This document shows positions 18,134-27,638 of a DNA stretch of 64,000 nucleotides, piece after piece. A program made the position numbers and the translations under genes. Below the pieces are notes generated by a model. The model did not search any database, was not told the origin of the DNA, and was given only the letters and a program-made list of their open reading frames with translations. The stretch comes from Algoriphagus winogradskyi. Its GTDB lineage: Bacteria > Bacteroidota > Bacteroidia > Cytophagales > Cyclobacteriaceae. The stretch spans positions 186,001 to 250,000 of the forward strand of contig NZ_FXUA01000004.1 of NCBI RefSeq assembly GCF_900182815.1, read 5' to 3'. The first letter of the stretch is position 1. Each line of letters begins with the position of its first letter.

Positions 18134-18151
18134 AATTGTATTTAAGAATTG

Positions 18152-18183
18152 AAAAAGCCCACTGCTCTATTGTGAGGCAGTGG
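18152..18183 (-). terminator. Terminator/attenuator between receptor and phosphodiesterase genes
   Basis: On the minus strand, CCACTGC, an eleven-base loop and GCAGTGG form a perfect seven-pair stem, followed by GCTTTTTC. The position just after the receptor stop suggests partial termination, so the phosphodiesterase would be expressed at a lower level than the receptor. Confidence 0.65.
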
Positions 18184-18197
18184 ACTAATTGGTGGTT

Positions 18198-21100
18198 TTA
18201 GAAAAAGATTCTTCCTGAGATTTGTAATTGATAAGGTGTGCCTCCCGGAGTAGTAACACCTACATTAGAGTTAACTTGGTATTCATAGGCCATTTTCTCC
18301 GGATCAAAATTCCTGATGGTCAATAAGTTTTGATTACCCAGTGTTTTCGAAGTTCCCCATTCTTTGTTAAGCAGGTTCGCTACGTTGAAGATGTCCAGTC
18401 CAAGTTCAAAACCTGATTTCTTAGCTGCAGTAAAGAATATTTTCTTGGTAGCACGTAGATCCCAGTTCCCAAAGTATCCATTTACCCCACCGTTTCTAAC
18501 TGCTACATTTCCAAGACTTTCCCGGATATAATCCTTAGCTAGGTTGTCAGGGTTTTGCAGTACATTATTCATAGCTTCCGCCATAGTCTCCGAGATCCCT
18601 GGGGCAGAGGGGTCAAATACAAAAGCCAGGTCATTAGAGTTGACAAAGTCACCATTTACGTTTCCGTTCACCCGTAGTGAATAGCGTGTTCCACCAATTC
18701 CTGAATATCGAACGCCCACTGTAAATCCTTTGAAAGTAGGAAGGGTGCCATATACCACCACCTTGCTTCTGTATTGTCCGTTGGAGTAGTTCATCATGGA
18801 TAAATCTCTAGGATCATCCACAACCATCTGGCTTAAGGTTGCACTGTTGGCCACATTGCCATTGTAGGAGGTATTATCCTTACTGTCATTCCAGGTATAA
18901 CTGGCAGTAATCTGCCCATCCTTAAAATAGCGGTAGGTTCCATCGATTACCATGGTATAGGTATTGTTTTTCCCCTCGCTGTTCAATTCCAGCACTCGAC
19001 CTATTTGATCTGTTTTTCTGCCTTTGGTCCAATCCGCATTTCCATTGGAAGTACTGATAGATTCTGCCGGAACATATACACCTCGATTATCCTCTTCAGA
19101 AAGTCTGAAATAAGGCTGATCTACCATATTTCTGTCCACATACATGTAGTTGTTTCTCGCGATGGAGGCTATAAAGTTCACTCCCAATCTCAATCGATTA
19201 TTGAAAACCCTATTGTACATCACATTGCCCTTATACACAGTAGGTACTTTCAGATCCTCACTGTTCATATTGATGGTGGTCACAGGGGTGATGCCTGGCT
19301 GATTCAATAAGTCAACACCAGGTGCAGTGCTCGGATCATTTCTGTATGATTCAAAATTCGGAGTTGGCACATTCTCTCCTGTGATATCCACAGCAAAAAT
19401 CTTTGTTCCGTCAAACTGTAGGTTGTTGACATCTGAGTAGTTATTCAGCGCCGAACCGAAAATACCGCCTCCAATTCTTAGGATATCCTGTTGCTTCTCG
19501 TTGATGTCCCAGGTAAACTGGAATCTTGGCTGGATCTGAAAACCACCTGTTTTCACATCGGTTCTCAATCCCAATTCATCAAAGACAGTCTGGTTAAACG
19601 TTGGGCTATTTTTATAGGTAGTATAGTCTCCGCGAAGACCGAGGATCAGGTTCATTCCTCTTCCAAGATCAGTATCAGCCTGTGCATAAATCCCGCCTCC
19701 AAAAATACTTTGCTCTACTGTAGGATCTTCTGTTGCTACTTCTCTTGCATAACGGTATGGTTTTAAGTCATCGAAATTATCAAGTCCGGTGAAATAGAAC
19801 CTCCCGTTAAACTCACTCGTTGCAAGTGAAGTGAGGTCATTTAAGAGCAAGTCCATTCCAAAGGTGTAATTGGTTTTTCCCTTGTTATAGTAGAGGTTGT
19901 TCACAAATTGATAAACATTTGACTCAAATCGCTCAGGGAGATAACGCTGACCACCTAGCTGAATCGTCGTATTCACATCACTTCCATCCACTACAGATTC
20001 TACCCGCTGTACGATTGCTCTTGGGATATTTGAACTTGGCAATTGGGCATTAGGTCTGCCATCATCAAGCGTATATAAGTACTGAAGTTTTAATTCATTC
20101 GTGAGATTATTGTTAATTTCTGTCCGTAGAGAGGCCATCAAACTATTAGCTGTGGAAAGGTGATCTCCATAAACTTCATATAGGTTGATCGAACTGTTAT
20201 CAGATACACCCTGACTGTTTAAGTCACGCGAGAAGTTATTTCTGATGGTCAATAAATTGGATTTATTGATCTGATAGTCAATCCTTGCAAAAGCAGTGTG
20301 GGAATATCTTTTTTTACTGAAACTCCCTGTCTGTGGAGAGTCCGCAAGGCCATATTTGTCCCTACCTATCTGTAGGTATCTGTCCAGAGATTCCTGGGAT
20401 AGGTTATATCTGTTCTCGTCCTCAGGAGTTCTGATGTCAGCGATGTAAAGAGGTCTAGCATCCCGCTGCCCATCATAGGCAATAAAATAATGTAGTTTGT
20501 CTTTGATGATGGCTCCGCCTAGCGTCAAACCATATTGTTGGATGGAGAATTCATCCTCTCTTTTATTTCCTCTGGTGTCGTATTTACTGGCCAGCCAATC
20601 TGCACGGTTGAATAAAAACGCTGATCCATGAAGCTCATTTGTTCCTGTTTTGGTCACAGCACTTATTATCCCGCCACCGCTTCTTCCATTGGTTACATCA
20701 TAGTCGTTGGTCACTACTTCAAACTCCCGGATTGCTTCCATAGAGATGGAAAATGGACCTCTGTTGGTTGATCCACTTGATAATGGACTTTTGTTGGTCA
20801 TCCCATCAATGGTGTAATTGGTCGAGGAGTACAATTGACCAAGCAAATTGCTGCCGTTTGAAACTGGGGATAAGTCTACCAGGGAATTGAAATTTCTTCC
20901 GTTTACAGGTAAAGTGGACATATCTCTGGCGGTCACTGCAGTGGAACTTCCAAATCTGTCAATGCTATTGCTCAATGAGTTGGCAGTTACGCTGACTTCG
21001 CTTAGGTTTTGGGTTGATTCACTTAAGGAAATATCCAACTTGATACGTTCTCCTTGATTGAAAGAATAGCCGGTAAAAACCTTTGTGCCATAACCTAGGT

Positions 21101-21368
21101 AGGTGCAGGTAACAGAATAATCGGTTCCAAGTGGAAGTTGATTCACCGTGTAAGATCCTGTGAGATTGGTGATCGCCGATGCGGTAAATCCGGTCATCTC
21201 ATTTTTGATTAACAGGGCAGCTCCAATCAGAGGTTCGCCCTCTGCATCTGTAACTATGCCAGAAATCGAGGCATTGGTAGCCTGGGAATAAGTCTGAATC
21301 CTGATTCCAAGGAATAGGAATAGCAATAGTATTCCTGTAAATAAGTGGGTAGAATTTTTTGAACTCAT
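18198..21368 (-). CDS. Oar-type TonB-dependent receptor
   Basis: This 1056-aa outer-membrane receptor has a signal peptide (about 1-30), then a carboxypeptidase-regulatory-like domain (about 32-115; ASISGIVTDAEGEPLIGAAL). A plug domain with GRNFNSLVDLSP and AVTKTGTNELHGS follows, and then a large beta-barrel ending in the aromatic residue F (QISGRIFF). Oar-like architecture fits better than SusC, because no SusD gene is beside it. Substrate is unknown. The next gene is an exported phosphodiesterase. A promoter-like TAGTTTTG lies 29 bases upstream. No TonB-box assignment is made. Confidence 0.92.
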   Translation of the reverse strand: MSSKNSTHLFTGILLLFLFLGIRIQTYSQATNASISGIVTDAEGEPLIGAALLIKNEMTGFTASAITNLTGSYTVNQLPLGTDYSVTCTYLGYGTKVFTGYSFNQGERIKLDISLSESTQNLSEVSVTANSLSNSIDRFGSSTAVTARDMSTLPVNGRNFNSLVDLSPVSNGSNLLGQLYSSTNYTIDGMTNKSPLSSGSTNRGPFSISMEAIREFEVVTNDYDVTNGRSGGGIISAVTKTGTNELHGSAFLFNRADWLASKYDTRGNKREDEFSIQQYGLTLGGAIIKDKLHYFIAYDGQRDARPLYIADIRTPEDENRYNLSQESLDRYLQIGRDKYGLADSPQTGSFSKKRYSHTAFARIDYQINKSNLLTIRNNFSRDLNSQGVSDNSSINLYEVYGDHLSTANSLMASLRTEINNNLTNELKLQYLYTLDDGRPNAQLPSSNIPRAIVQRVESVVDGSDVNTTIQLGGQRYLPERFESNVYQFVNNLYYNKGKTNYTFGMDLLLNDLTSLATSEFNGRFYFTGLDNFDDLKPYRYAREVATEDPTVEQSIFGGGIYAQADTDLGRGMNLILGLRGDYTTYKNSPTFNQTVFDELGLRTDVKTGGFQIQPRFQFTWDINEKQQDILRIGGGIFGSALNNYSDVNNLQFDGTKIFAVDITGENVPTPNFESYRNDPSTAPGVDLLNQPGITPVTTINMNSEDLKVPTVYKGNVMYNRVFNNRLRLGVNFIASIARNNYMYVDRNMVDQPYFRLSEEDNRGVYVPAESISTSNGNADWTKGRKTDQIGRVLELNSEGKNNTYTMVIDGTYRYFKDGQITASYTWNDSKDNTSYNGNVANSATLSQMVVDDPRDLSMMNYSNGQYRSKVVVYGTLPTFKGFTVGVRYSGIGGTRYSLRVNGNVNGDFVNSNDLAFVFDPSAPGISETMAEAMNNVLQNPDNLAKDYIRESLGNVAVRNGGVNGYFGNWDLRATKKIFFTAAKKSGFELGLDIFNVANLLNKEWGTSKTLGNQNLLTIRNFDPEKMAYEYQVNSNVGVTTPGGTPYQLQISGRIFF

Positions 21369-21396
21369 AGTCGTTGGATAATGGTTTAATTTTATC

Positions 21397-21404
21397 CAAA
21401 ACTA
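21397..21404 (-). promoter_or_regulatory. Candidate -7 element for the TonB-dependent receptor
   Basis: On the minus strand the sequence TAGTTTTG matches the Bacteroidota -7 consensus TAnnTTTG and lies 29 bases before the start codon. The -33 TTTG element is not clear, so this is a moderate call. Confidence 0.45.
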
Positions 21405-21552
21405 GATTTCAGCAGTATCTTGAAATGTTAAAAATTAACATTGGAAATAGAGGTAACAGAATGATAATAGCGCAGATAAAAATCTAACAATAAGTTCATT
21501 TGGTTTCTAAAATTAGGGCCTTAGGATCCTGATTATATGAAAGCTTTTTCAG

Positions 21553-22188
21553 CTATCTCCTTGCGGGTTCACGTAATTTTACTTTGGAAGAATTTGCCAC
21601 AGTTTGTCTAGTCACTCCGATTAAATCTCCCAAATCTTTTTGTGTTAACAATTCATTTAGATTAAAAGACTTCCCATTGGCATCCTGAACTGTCAAATCA
21701 AAATATGTACTTAAAAACATGAGTTTTTCCTGGGCTTTTTTCTCATGAAGTTTCTTAAGCTTTTTCTCAGTACTGCACCAGCGTTTGACTAAATAGGAAA
21801 TAAACCATTCGGAAACTTCAGGTGATTGAACCACCATTTTTTTGAAAAAATCCCGGTTATAGATTCGGATTCGTGTATCTACTAATGCCTTGGAGAATTC
21901 GAAAAATTGGTTGTTTAGGTATTTTAAATCCCCAAAAAAATCAGTTGAAAGTAAAACATCAAAGGTGAATTCTTCGCCGTCATCCGTATAGCTTCCGAGC
22001 TTTACTGCTCCATCCAGGATTTCAAAAATAAAGAGATGCTCGGAGGAAGGGTCATAGAGATATTCATTCTTTTTGACAGTGATCTCTTTTATTTTGCCAA
22101 AGGACTCAGAGCTGTGGTTATTGGAGATAAAGTTGAAGAAATCAAAGCCTAAGTGAGTTTCATTAAGAGGGCGTACGGGAATTGACAT
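21553..22188 (-). CDS. Crp/Fnr-family transcriptional regulator, apparently C-terminally frameshifted
   Basis: A cyclic-nucleotide-binding-like beta-roll covers about residues 25-140 and a winged-helix HTH begins near 165. The helix pair LLTQKDLGDLIGVTRQTVAN is typical. The expected continuation (recognition-helix end, then wing with a xRKEI block) is replaced by SSKVKLREPARR and a stop. A different reading frame just downstream (21533-21569) encodes TRKEIAEKAFI, which looks like the missing C-terminus. The gene may therefore be a recent frameshift, or carry a sequencing error, and could have lost DNA binding. It lies between SMC and the receptor, with no evident partner. Confidence 0.8.
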   Translation of the reverse strand: MSIPVRPLNETHLGFDFFNFISNNHSSESFGKIKEITVKKNEYLYDPSSEHLFIFEILDGAVKLGSYTDDGEEFTFDVLLSTDFFGDLKYLNNQFFEFSKALVDTRIRIYNRDFFKKMVVQSPEVSEWFISYLVKRWCSTEKKLKKLHEKKAQEKLMFLSTYFDLTVQDANGKSFNLNELLTQKDLGDLIGVTRQTVANSSKVKLREPARR

Positions 22189-22462
22189 TTTTTATAGAAT
22201 TGCTTCATTGAAATTACTGATTTGAAAAGTGTTGGAGGTTAATTTTCAATGAAGGAATTCTTATGTTTTTAGCACTGACGGTCTGCTCAGGACATAGCCA
22301 CATACCTATTCCATTGGATTCAATTTAGGGAGAGGTTAAAGCCCACGCTAATTCAGGATTGAATTTCTTTTAGGAATGAGCTAAAGACGCATTTTTAATC
22401 ATTTGCATAAAATTTAGATCTCAATTGTATTTACTCCTGATTTAGCTGGAGGTTGTTAATTT

Positions 22463-25400
22463 CTAAGCCAACTCCCTTAAATCCACCGGAACAACCCTAG
22501 AAACGCCCGCTTCGATCATGGTAATACCGTAAATTATATCCGTGCTAGCCATGGTGCGTTTGTTATGTGTCACGATGATAAACTGGGACTCGGCGCTGAA
22601 CTTCTGAATGATCTGATTGAACTTATCAATATTGGCGTCATCAAGCGGGGCATCTACTTCATCAAAAATACAGAAAGGCGCTGGCTTCAGCAGATAAATA
22701 GAAAAGAGTAGGGAAGTGGCAGTTAAGGTCTTTTCCCCTCCGGATAGCTGATTGATACTTAATGGACGCTTGCCCTTTGGCTTGGCCAAAATCTCAATCG
22801 CAGATTCCAGGGGATTACTAGGATCTACCAAAGTCAGATCACAATCATCCTGCTCGGTGAACAGCGAGCGGAATACCTTCACGAAGTTCTCCTTGATCTT
22901 GGCAAAGGCATCCAAAAATGTATCCTTGGCCACCTGATCGATTTCTTGAATCGTAGTCAAGAGGGATTGCTTGGCTTTGATCAAATCTTCTTTCTGTGTG
23001 ATAATAAAATCATAACGAACCTTAATTTCATCGTAGGCTTCCATGGCCATGGGATTGATAGGTCCGATTTTGTCCAGTTTCTCTTTTTGCTTGCTAACTA
23101 ACTCGCGTAATTTATCCTCTGCAAACTCCCTGAATTCTTCGTCTATTTCTGGATTTTCCTCCATTAACTCGTCCAGATCCAGCTCAAATTCCACGCTGAG
23201 CCTTTCCTTCATACCAGCCATTTTAAGTTTGATTTCATTCACTGCATTTTCCAGTTCGTGAATCAGCTGATCGTAGCTTTCCTTGGATTTTTGTATGCTT
23301 CGGATCTTTTGGTCAGTCTCATCGATCTGCCCTCGGGAAGCATAATAGTCCTTCTCTGCTTCCTGAACGCCTTTTTCTATGCCTTCTTTTTCTGAATACA
23401 ATTCTATTAGTTCGTCATCCTTTATCTCGTTATTGTCCAACAGGGATTTCACTTCCGTGTCAAGCGTGGAAAGTTCGGATTGGGATTTCCCAATTCTCTC
23501 CTTGGAGCCCTCGTAGGCAGACTGCTTGAACTCTATTTCCTGATCCAAACTAGTGACCCGGTTGAGATGCTGGTGATAAAGGATATTTTCAGCATTGAAT
23601 GCCTGGGATTTTTCAGAAAGCAAAGTAGATTCCTTTTCGTAGCTTTCATTCAGTTCTTCGAGCTCATCATGCATAGCCTCAAACTCCGCTCGCTCATCAA
23701 AAAGCTGTGGCTGAATCTCCGTCAAGCTTTCTTCTATAGAGGCTATTCTATCCAGAATATCTTCCCGCTTATTGGCATTAGAACTAAGCAGCTCAGCTAG
23801 TTGCTCCTTTTTAGTGCGCACAGACACGAAGTCTTGGTTGATGGCATTGATTTTATTCTGCCATTCTTCCAACGTCTTTTTATAACTGATTTCTTTTAGC
23901 TTCATCAGTTCAGACAGCTTATTATCAAGGTTGTTTCTAGTGCTGCTGACCTTCTTGTTAAGCTCTTTGATTTCCTTGTCCAGTTTCTCCAGGTTCTTGG
24001 CTCTACCTATTCTTTTTCCTTCGAAAAGCCCCACAGAACCACCTGATATACTGAATTTTCGTTTGGTGTACTTACCGTTTTCTGAAATAAATACAGCCTC
24101 TGTATCCTGAGGAAAATCCCTATGTTCCCCTTGTACTATATAGACATTGTCCAGAATGAAGTTGATCAAACGGGAATACTTGACATCAAATTCTATGATT
24201 TCGGTAGCCGCTGTAGCATTTGCGAAAAGCTTGTTTTGGCTCGGCTTAAAACGCTCAAAATGCTCCAAAACAAAGAAATTGGCTTTGCCTCGAGCGGAAT
24301 CTGACAGAAGCTGTATTGCAGCAATCGCCTGAGCTTCAGTATCAACCACATAATAATTCATGTAGCTGTCCAGGTAATTCTCAATCGTTACCCTATACTT
24401 TTCCGAGGTGGTCAGTAGATCGGAGAGGAGCGGTACATCCTTGCCCCAACTTGGGTTTTTCTTCAGGAACTTGATTGCTTCCGGGAAACCTTCCAAGTTC
24501 TCCACCAAAGACTTGGTGAGGTTGAATTCGTTAGTTTTAGAGTCAAGCTTTCTGGAGGATTGGGTGAGTTCCTCACGGATCATTTCGATCACCCGATTCG
24601 TTTCCTCAATCTTTTGGTCCAAATCTTCCTGCTTAGCTTTTAGCTCCCCATAGCCCTTAGTGGACTCATCGAGCTCGGCCTTCAGGGTGATCAGTTTCTC
24701 CTCAAAATCTACCAGATTGGCTTCCTGGGAGGAATCATCTGATGAAGTCCGCTCCAGTTCTTGCTTTAGAGTAGAAAGCTGAATCTGCTTAATCTCTATG
24801 TCCTTACTAAGCTGATAGACCTTCTCCTTGAGTGTTTCAAAGTTCTGATTGATTGTCTTCTGAGCTAGCTGCTTTTCAGCTTGAATGAGTTTTTGACTTT
24901 CATATGCTTCACGGAGTTCGGACACAATCATTTCCTTCTCTTCCAACATCTTCTCTGCAGATTCCTTTTCCTGCTGTAGGGAGCGAATACTGAAGCCAGC
25001 GCGATCGTTTGACTTCCGGTCAGTGTCTATTTGCTCACGTAATTTCTGAGATCTATCTTCTAAAAAGCGAAGACGTTCATTCTTTATTTTTTTCTCCGAT
25101 TCAAATGTTCGAATCTTATTTACATGCTCATTAAGTGCCTTTTGACGGCTAGCAAGCAGTTTTTCCTTAAGGATTAATTCAGACTTCAACTGACTGAGAA
25201 GGGCTTCCTGATCAGCTACCTGAGTTTGAAGTTGGAGTTTTTTGTCTCCTTCTTCCTGAATTTTCTGGCTGGCTTCGATCAGGGATTTACTTTGTTTCTC
25301 TATGCTTTTTTTGGCCAGATTGATACTTGCTAGCCGATAATCCTTCTTTATTTCGAAATACTTGCTAGCCTGCTTAGCCTGCTTTTCCAAGCTTTTCAGG

Positions 25401-26002
25401 TTCTTCTCTATTTCAAAAAGCACATCTTCTACACGGTCTAAATCATCATCTGTGTCCTGTAGCTTGCGCAAGGTTTCTTTCTTTCTGTTTTTGAATTTAG
25501 AGATACCGGCAGCCTCCTCAAACAAATCCCTACGTGAGTTATTCTTGTCATTTAGGAGTTCATCGATCATTTTCAGCTCGATGATGGCATAGGAATTCGA
25601 ATTGATTCCTGTATCCATGAAGAGATTTGTGATGTCCTTCAGGCGGCATGTGACCCCATTGATTTGGTATTCACTATCCCCGGATCTGTAGTAGCGACGG
25701 GTAATGGTGACATAGGTGTACTCGGTAGGCAGTAGGTTTTTGGTGTTTTCAAAAGTCAGGGAAACTTCTGCAAGGTTGGAAGCTTTGCGGTTTTTCGTCC
25801 CGTTGAAGATCACATTCTCCATCTTGTCGGAGCGGAGCATACGGGTTTTTTGCTCGCCGAGCACCCAGCGGATTGCATCGACCACGTTGGATTTTCCGCA
25901 GCCATTTGGCCCTACTACACCGGTGATTCCCTTGTCGAAGTTAATCACCATTTTATCCCCAAAACTCTTAAACCCTTTGATCTCCAGCTTACTGAGCAGC
26001 AT
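22463..26002 (-). CDS. smc: Chromosome segregation protein SMC
   Basis: SMC is the ATPase of the bacterial condensin and organises and segregates the chromosome. The 1179-aa length is typical. Walker A is GPNGCGKS (residues 31-38) in the N-terminal head. Long heptad-rich coiled coils flank a hinge (about 505-670; GFPEAIKFLKKNPSWGKDVP). The C-terminal head has the ABC signature LSGGEKTLTATSLLFSIYL, Walker B FCIFDEVDAPLD and the late VTHNKRTM H-loop. ScpA/ScpB genes are not adjacent. Confidence 0.98.
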   Translation of the reverse strand: MLLSKLEIKGFKSFGDKMVINFDKGITGVVGPNGCGKSNVVDAIRWVLGEQKTRMLRSDKMENVIFNGTKNRKASNLAEVSLTFENTKNLLPTEYTYVTITRRYYRSGDSEYQINGVTCRLKDITNLFMDTGINSNSYAIIELKMIDELLNDKNNSRRDLFEEAAGISKFKNRKKETLRKLQDTDDDLDRVEDVLFEIEKNLKSLEKQAKQASKYFEIKKDYRLASINLAKKSIEKQSKSLIEASQKIQEEGDKKLQLQTQVADQEALLSQLKSELILKEKLLASRQKALNEHVNKIRTFESEKKIKNERLRFLEDRSQKLREQIDTDRKSNDRAGFSIRSLQQEKESAEKMLEEKEMIVSELREAYESQKLIQAEKQLAQKTINQNFETLKEKVYQLSKDIEIKQIQLSTLKQELERTSSDDSSQEANLVDFEEKLITLKAELDESTKGYGELKAKQEDLDQKIEETNRVIEMIREELTQSSRKLDSKTNEFNLTKSLVENLEGFPEAIKFLKKNPSWGKDVPLLSDLLTTSEKYRVTIENYLDSYMNYYVVDTEAQAIAAIQLLSDSARGKANFFVLEHFERFKPSQNKLFANATAATEIIEFDVKYSRLINFILDNVYIVQGEHRDFPQDTEAVFISENGKYTKRKFSISGGSVGLFEGKRIGRAKNLEKLDKEIKELNKKVSSTRNNLDNKLSELMKLKEISYKKTLEEWQNKINAINQDFVSVRTKKEQLAELLSSNANKREDILDRIASIEESLTEIQPQLFDERAEFEAMHDELEELNESYEKESTLLSEKSQAFNAENILYHQHLNRVTSLDQEIEFKQSAYEGSKERIGKSQSELSTLDTEVKSLLDNNEIKDDELIELYSEKEGIEKGVQEAEKDYYASRGQIDETDQKIRSIQKSKESYDQLIHELENAVNEIKLKMAGMKERLSVEFELDLDELMEENPEIDEEFREFAEDKLRELVSKQKEKLDKIGPINPMAMEAYDEIKVRYDFIITQKEDLIKAKQSLLTTIQEIDQVAKDTFLDAFAKIKENFVKVFRSLFTEQDDCDLTLVDPSNPLESAIEILAKPKGKRPLSINQLSGGEKTLTATSLLFSIYLLKPAPFCIFDEVDAPLDDANIDKFNQIIQKFSAESQFIIVTHNKRTMASTDIIYGITMIEAGVSRVVPVDLRELA

Positions 26003-26320
26003 CCTTTTGAAATTGTCTTAAATAATCAAACAAAATAAGATCATTTGCGCCATTGTCCAAGGATTTCAGTGTTCTGTTTTTTGTTGGTAGTGGTGAAGGA
26101 ATTTATAATTAGTGAATTGTAGATAGTTGTTTGTTAATAGACGCAGTGATCAGAGTACAGTCTCAGTGCTTGGAATCAAGTAGGCCTTTATGATCTATAA
26201 ATAGAATTATTATACTTGAGATCGCCCGGAATGACATAATGCTATGATAAATGTTTATTCTTTAACCGCAGGGACGCTGAGTACGGAAAGGAGGGTCGCT
26301 AAGATTATTTTTTTAAGCTA
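26003..26320. other. Noncoding stretch with left repeat arm
   Basis: These 318 bases separate the divergent smc gene and the GxxExxY relic. No gene is visible. The only notable feature is a 43-base arm at 26261-26303, which is repeated inverted at 26718-26760. Confidence 0.55.
26261..26303 (+). repeat. Left inverted-repeat arm around GxxExxY relic
   Basis: The arm starts TTTAACCGC and ends with GGGTCGC. Aligned without gaps to the reverse complement of 26718-26760, I count 31 identities of 43, with the strongest identity at both ends. It starts 60 bases before the GxxExxY start codon. Confidence 0.7.
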
Positions 26321-26701
26321 ATGACTGAAAATGAGATGTCATCAATCATAATAGGAGCGGCAATAGATGTGCATAAGCATTTAGGCCCAGGGCTATTGGA
26401 AAGCAGTTATGAAATTTGTCTAGCATATGAACTTAAACAGCGAGGTTTAGAAGTTAGAACCCAAGTTGCTCTACCTGTTATTTACAAAGAAGTGAATTTT
26501 AGAAGCTGGTTAACGTATTGATTTACTTGTAGAAAACAAGGTGATTGTAGAGATTAGAAAGTGGTTGAAGAATTTTCAGATATACATCTAGCCCAGATTC
26601 TAACTTACTTAAAGCTTTCTGACCGTAGATTTGGATTATTGTTGAATTTTAATGTATTCAAAATGGTCGATGGCCTTAAACGAGTGGTCAATAATTTATA
26701 A
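26321..26701 (+). pseudogene. GxxExxY-family protein, frameshifted remnant
   Basis: The first 62 codons give a good GxxExxY start, including AIDVHKHLGPGLLESSYEICL, with the defining Gly-Leu-Leu-Glu-Ser-Ser-Tyr. The frame then shifts near 26506; frame 26508-26556 reads RIDLLVENKVIVEI preceded by a TAA where the family has Tyr. A second shift near 26556 restores the first frame, which continues KVVEEFSDIHLAQILTYLKL and FGLLLNFNVF to a stop at 26699-26701. So one nonsense codon and two frameshifts break an otherwise full gene of about 125 codons. The family is nuclease-like in fold by annotation, function unknown. It is flanked by inverted 43-base arms. Confidence 0.85.
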
Positions 26702-26717
26702 ATCAAATGGTTTTAGA

Positions 26718-26760
26718 TTTTGCGACCCTACTTTGTGACCTTGGTGTCTCCGCGGTTAAA
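26718..26760 (-). repeat. Right inverted-repeat arm around GxxExxY relic
   Basis: This is the reverse-complement partner of 26261-26303. It begins 17 bases after the relic's stop codon and ends CGCGGTTAAA. The pair bounds a unit of 500 bases holding only the relic. Confidence 0.7.
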
Positions 26761-26878
26761 AAGAAATTTGAATATGCAACCGCCGCCATTGTTCATCTCA
26801 CTAACCGAACCTTACCATTTGCAAATTTTCAATTCCCAAAATCAATAGGCAATTATCAAGTTGTGAAGAATTGATTTA

Positions 26879-26917
26879 CGGTCTGTGTGTAGTCTTCCGT
26901 GAACTCCACGGTTAAAA
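26879..26917 (-). repeat. Third, partial copy of the arm
   Basis: The outer end (minus strand TTTAACCGTGGAGTTCACGG) matches the right arm's TTTAACCGCGGAGACACC closely, and the inner part diverges. It lies 120 bases beyond the right arm in the same orientation, suggesting an older or second end of the same type. Confidence 0.5.
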
Positions 26918-26955
26918 AACATGTATTACTTGCCGAAAACAATTAACTTACCCTC

Positions 26956-27510
26956 GTGGATTTAGGAAATATAGTTTATATCGTCGCAGTCTTGGCCTAT
27001 TTTATCTATCAGGCTACCAAAGGCAAAAAGAAAAACCAGACTGGAGATCAGCCAGAAATGCCTGATGAGCCTCAGGAAAAGTCAGTTACTTTTGAGGATC
27101 TGATGAGGGAAATCCGAGATGCTCAAAAACCAAAAACTGTTGAGCCAGCTAAGCCTAGAATGCAACCTACCCCAGTTGCACAGCCCAAGGAAGTGGTTTA
27201 TGAGCGAGCTGGAGATACTAGTTCCAGGCCTGAGTGGAGAGCAGATCCTGCTCCTGCGGTGAAGAGGTTTCCTACCCGGAAATTGGAGGATGATGACGAT
27301 GAGATTGAATACTATCAAGGTGCATTTGAAAAGACTAAGTCAGATTTAACTAAGACTTCCAAGGGAATTCCAGAAATACCTTCCTTGAAAGAAGCGACGG
27401 TAGAATCTTCTAATTCAGGAAGAAATAGATATGCTCACCTGCTAAAGAACCCGCAAGGCATCAGAGATGCTGTGGTGCTTAAGGAGATCCTGGACAGAAA
27501 ATATTTTTAG
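26956..27510 (+). CDS. Hypothetical membrane-anchored acidic/proline-rich protein
   Basis: The 184-aa product begins at a GTG and has one N-terminal transmembrane helix (residues about 3-20, LGNIVYIVAVLAYFIYQ), a basic stop-transfer (KGKKK), and then a long hydrophilic region rich in Pro, Glu, Asp and Lys. The C-terminus HLLKNPQGIRDAVVLKEILDRKYF is the most conserved-looking part and resembles the tail seen in many small Bacteroidota anchored proteins. The GTG start is chosen because later ATGs would remove the anchor. Function is not recognised. Confidence 0.75.
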   Translation: MDLGNIVYIVAVLAYFIYQATKGKKKNQTGDQPEMPDEPQEKSVTFEDLMREIRDAQKPKTVEPAKPRMQPTPVAQPKEVVYERAGDTSSRPEWRADPAPAVKRFPTRKLEDDDDEIEYYQGAFEKTKSDLTKTSKGIPEIPSLKEATVESSNSGRNRYAHLLKNPQGIRDAVVLKEILDRKYF

Positions 27511-27638
27511 TAATTAATTTCAAACTTGAAATTGAAAATTTATTGAAGTCCTGTTTCTCTTGTGATTTTTCTATTGCAATTTTTTAAACCAAAAACATTC
27601 GCATCCACTCCTATGTTTTACTTCGTAATTACCAAAAA

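Noticed and set aside
18198..21368. SusC assignment for the TonB-dependent receptor
   Set aside because: No SusD-type lipoprotein gene adjoins and the layout matches Oar-like receptors better.
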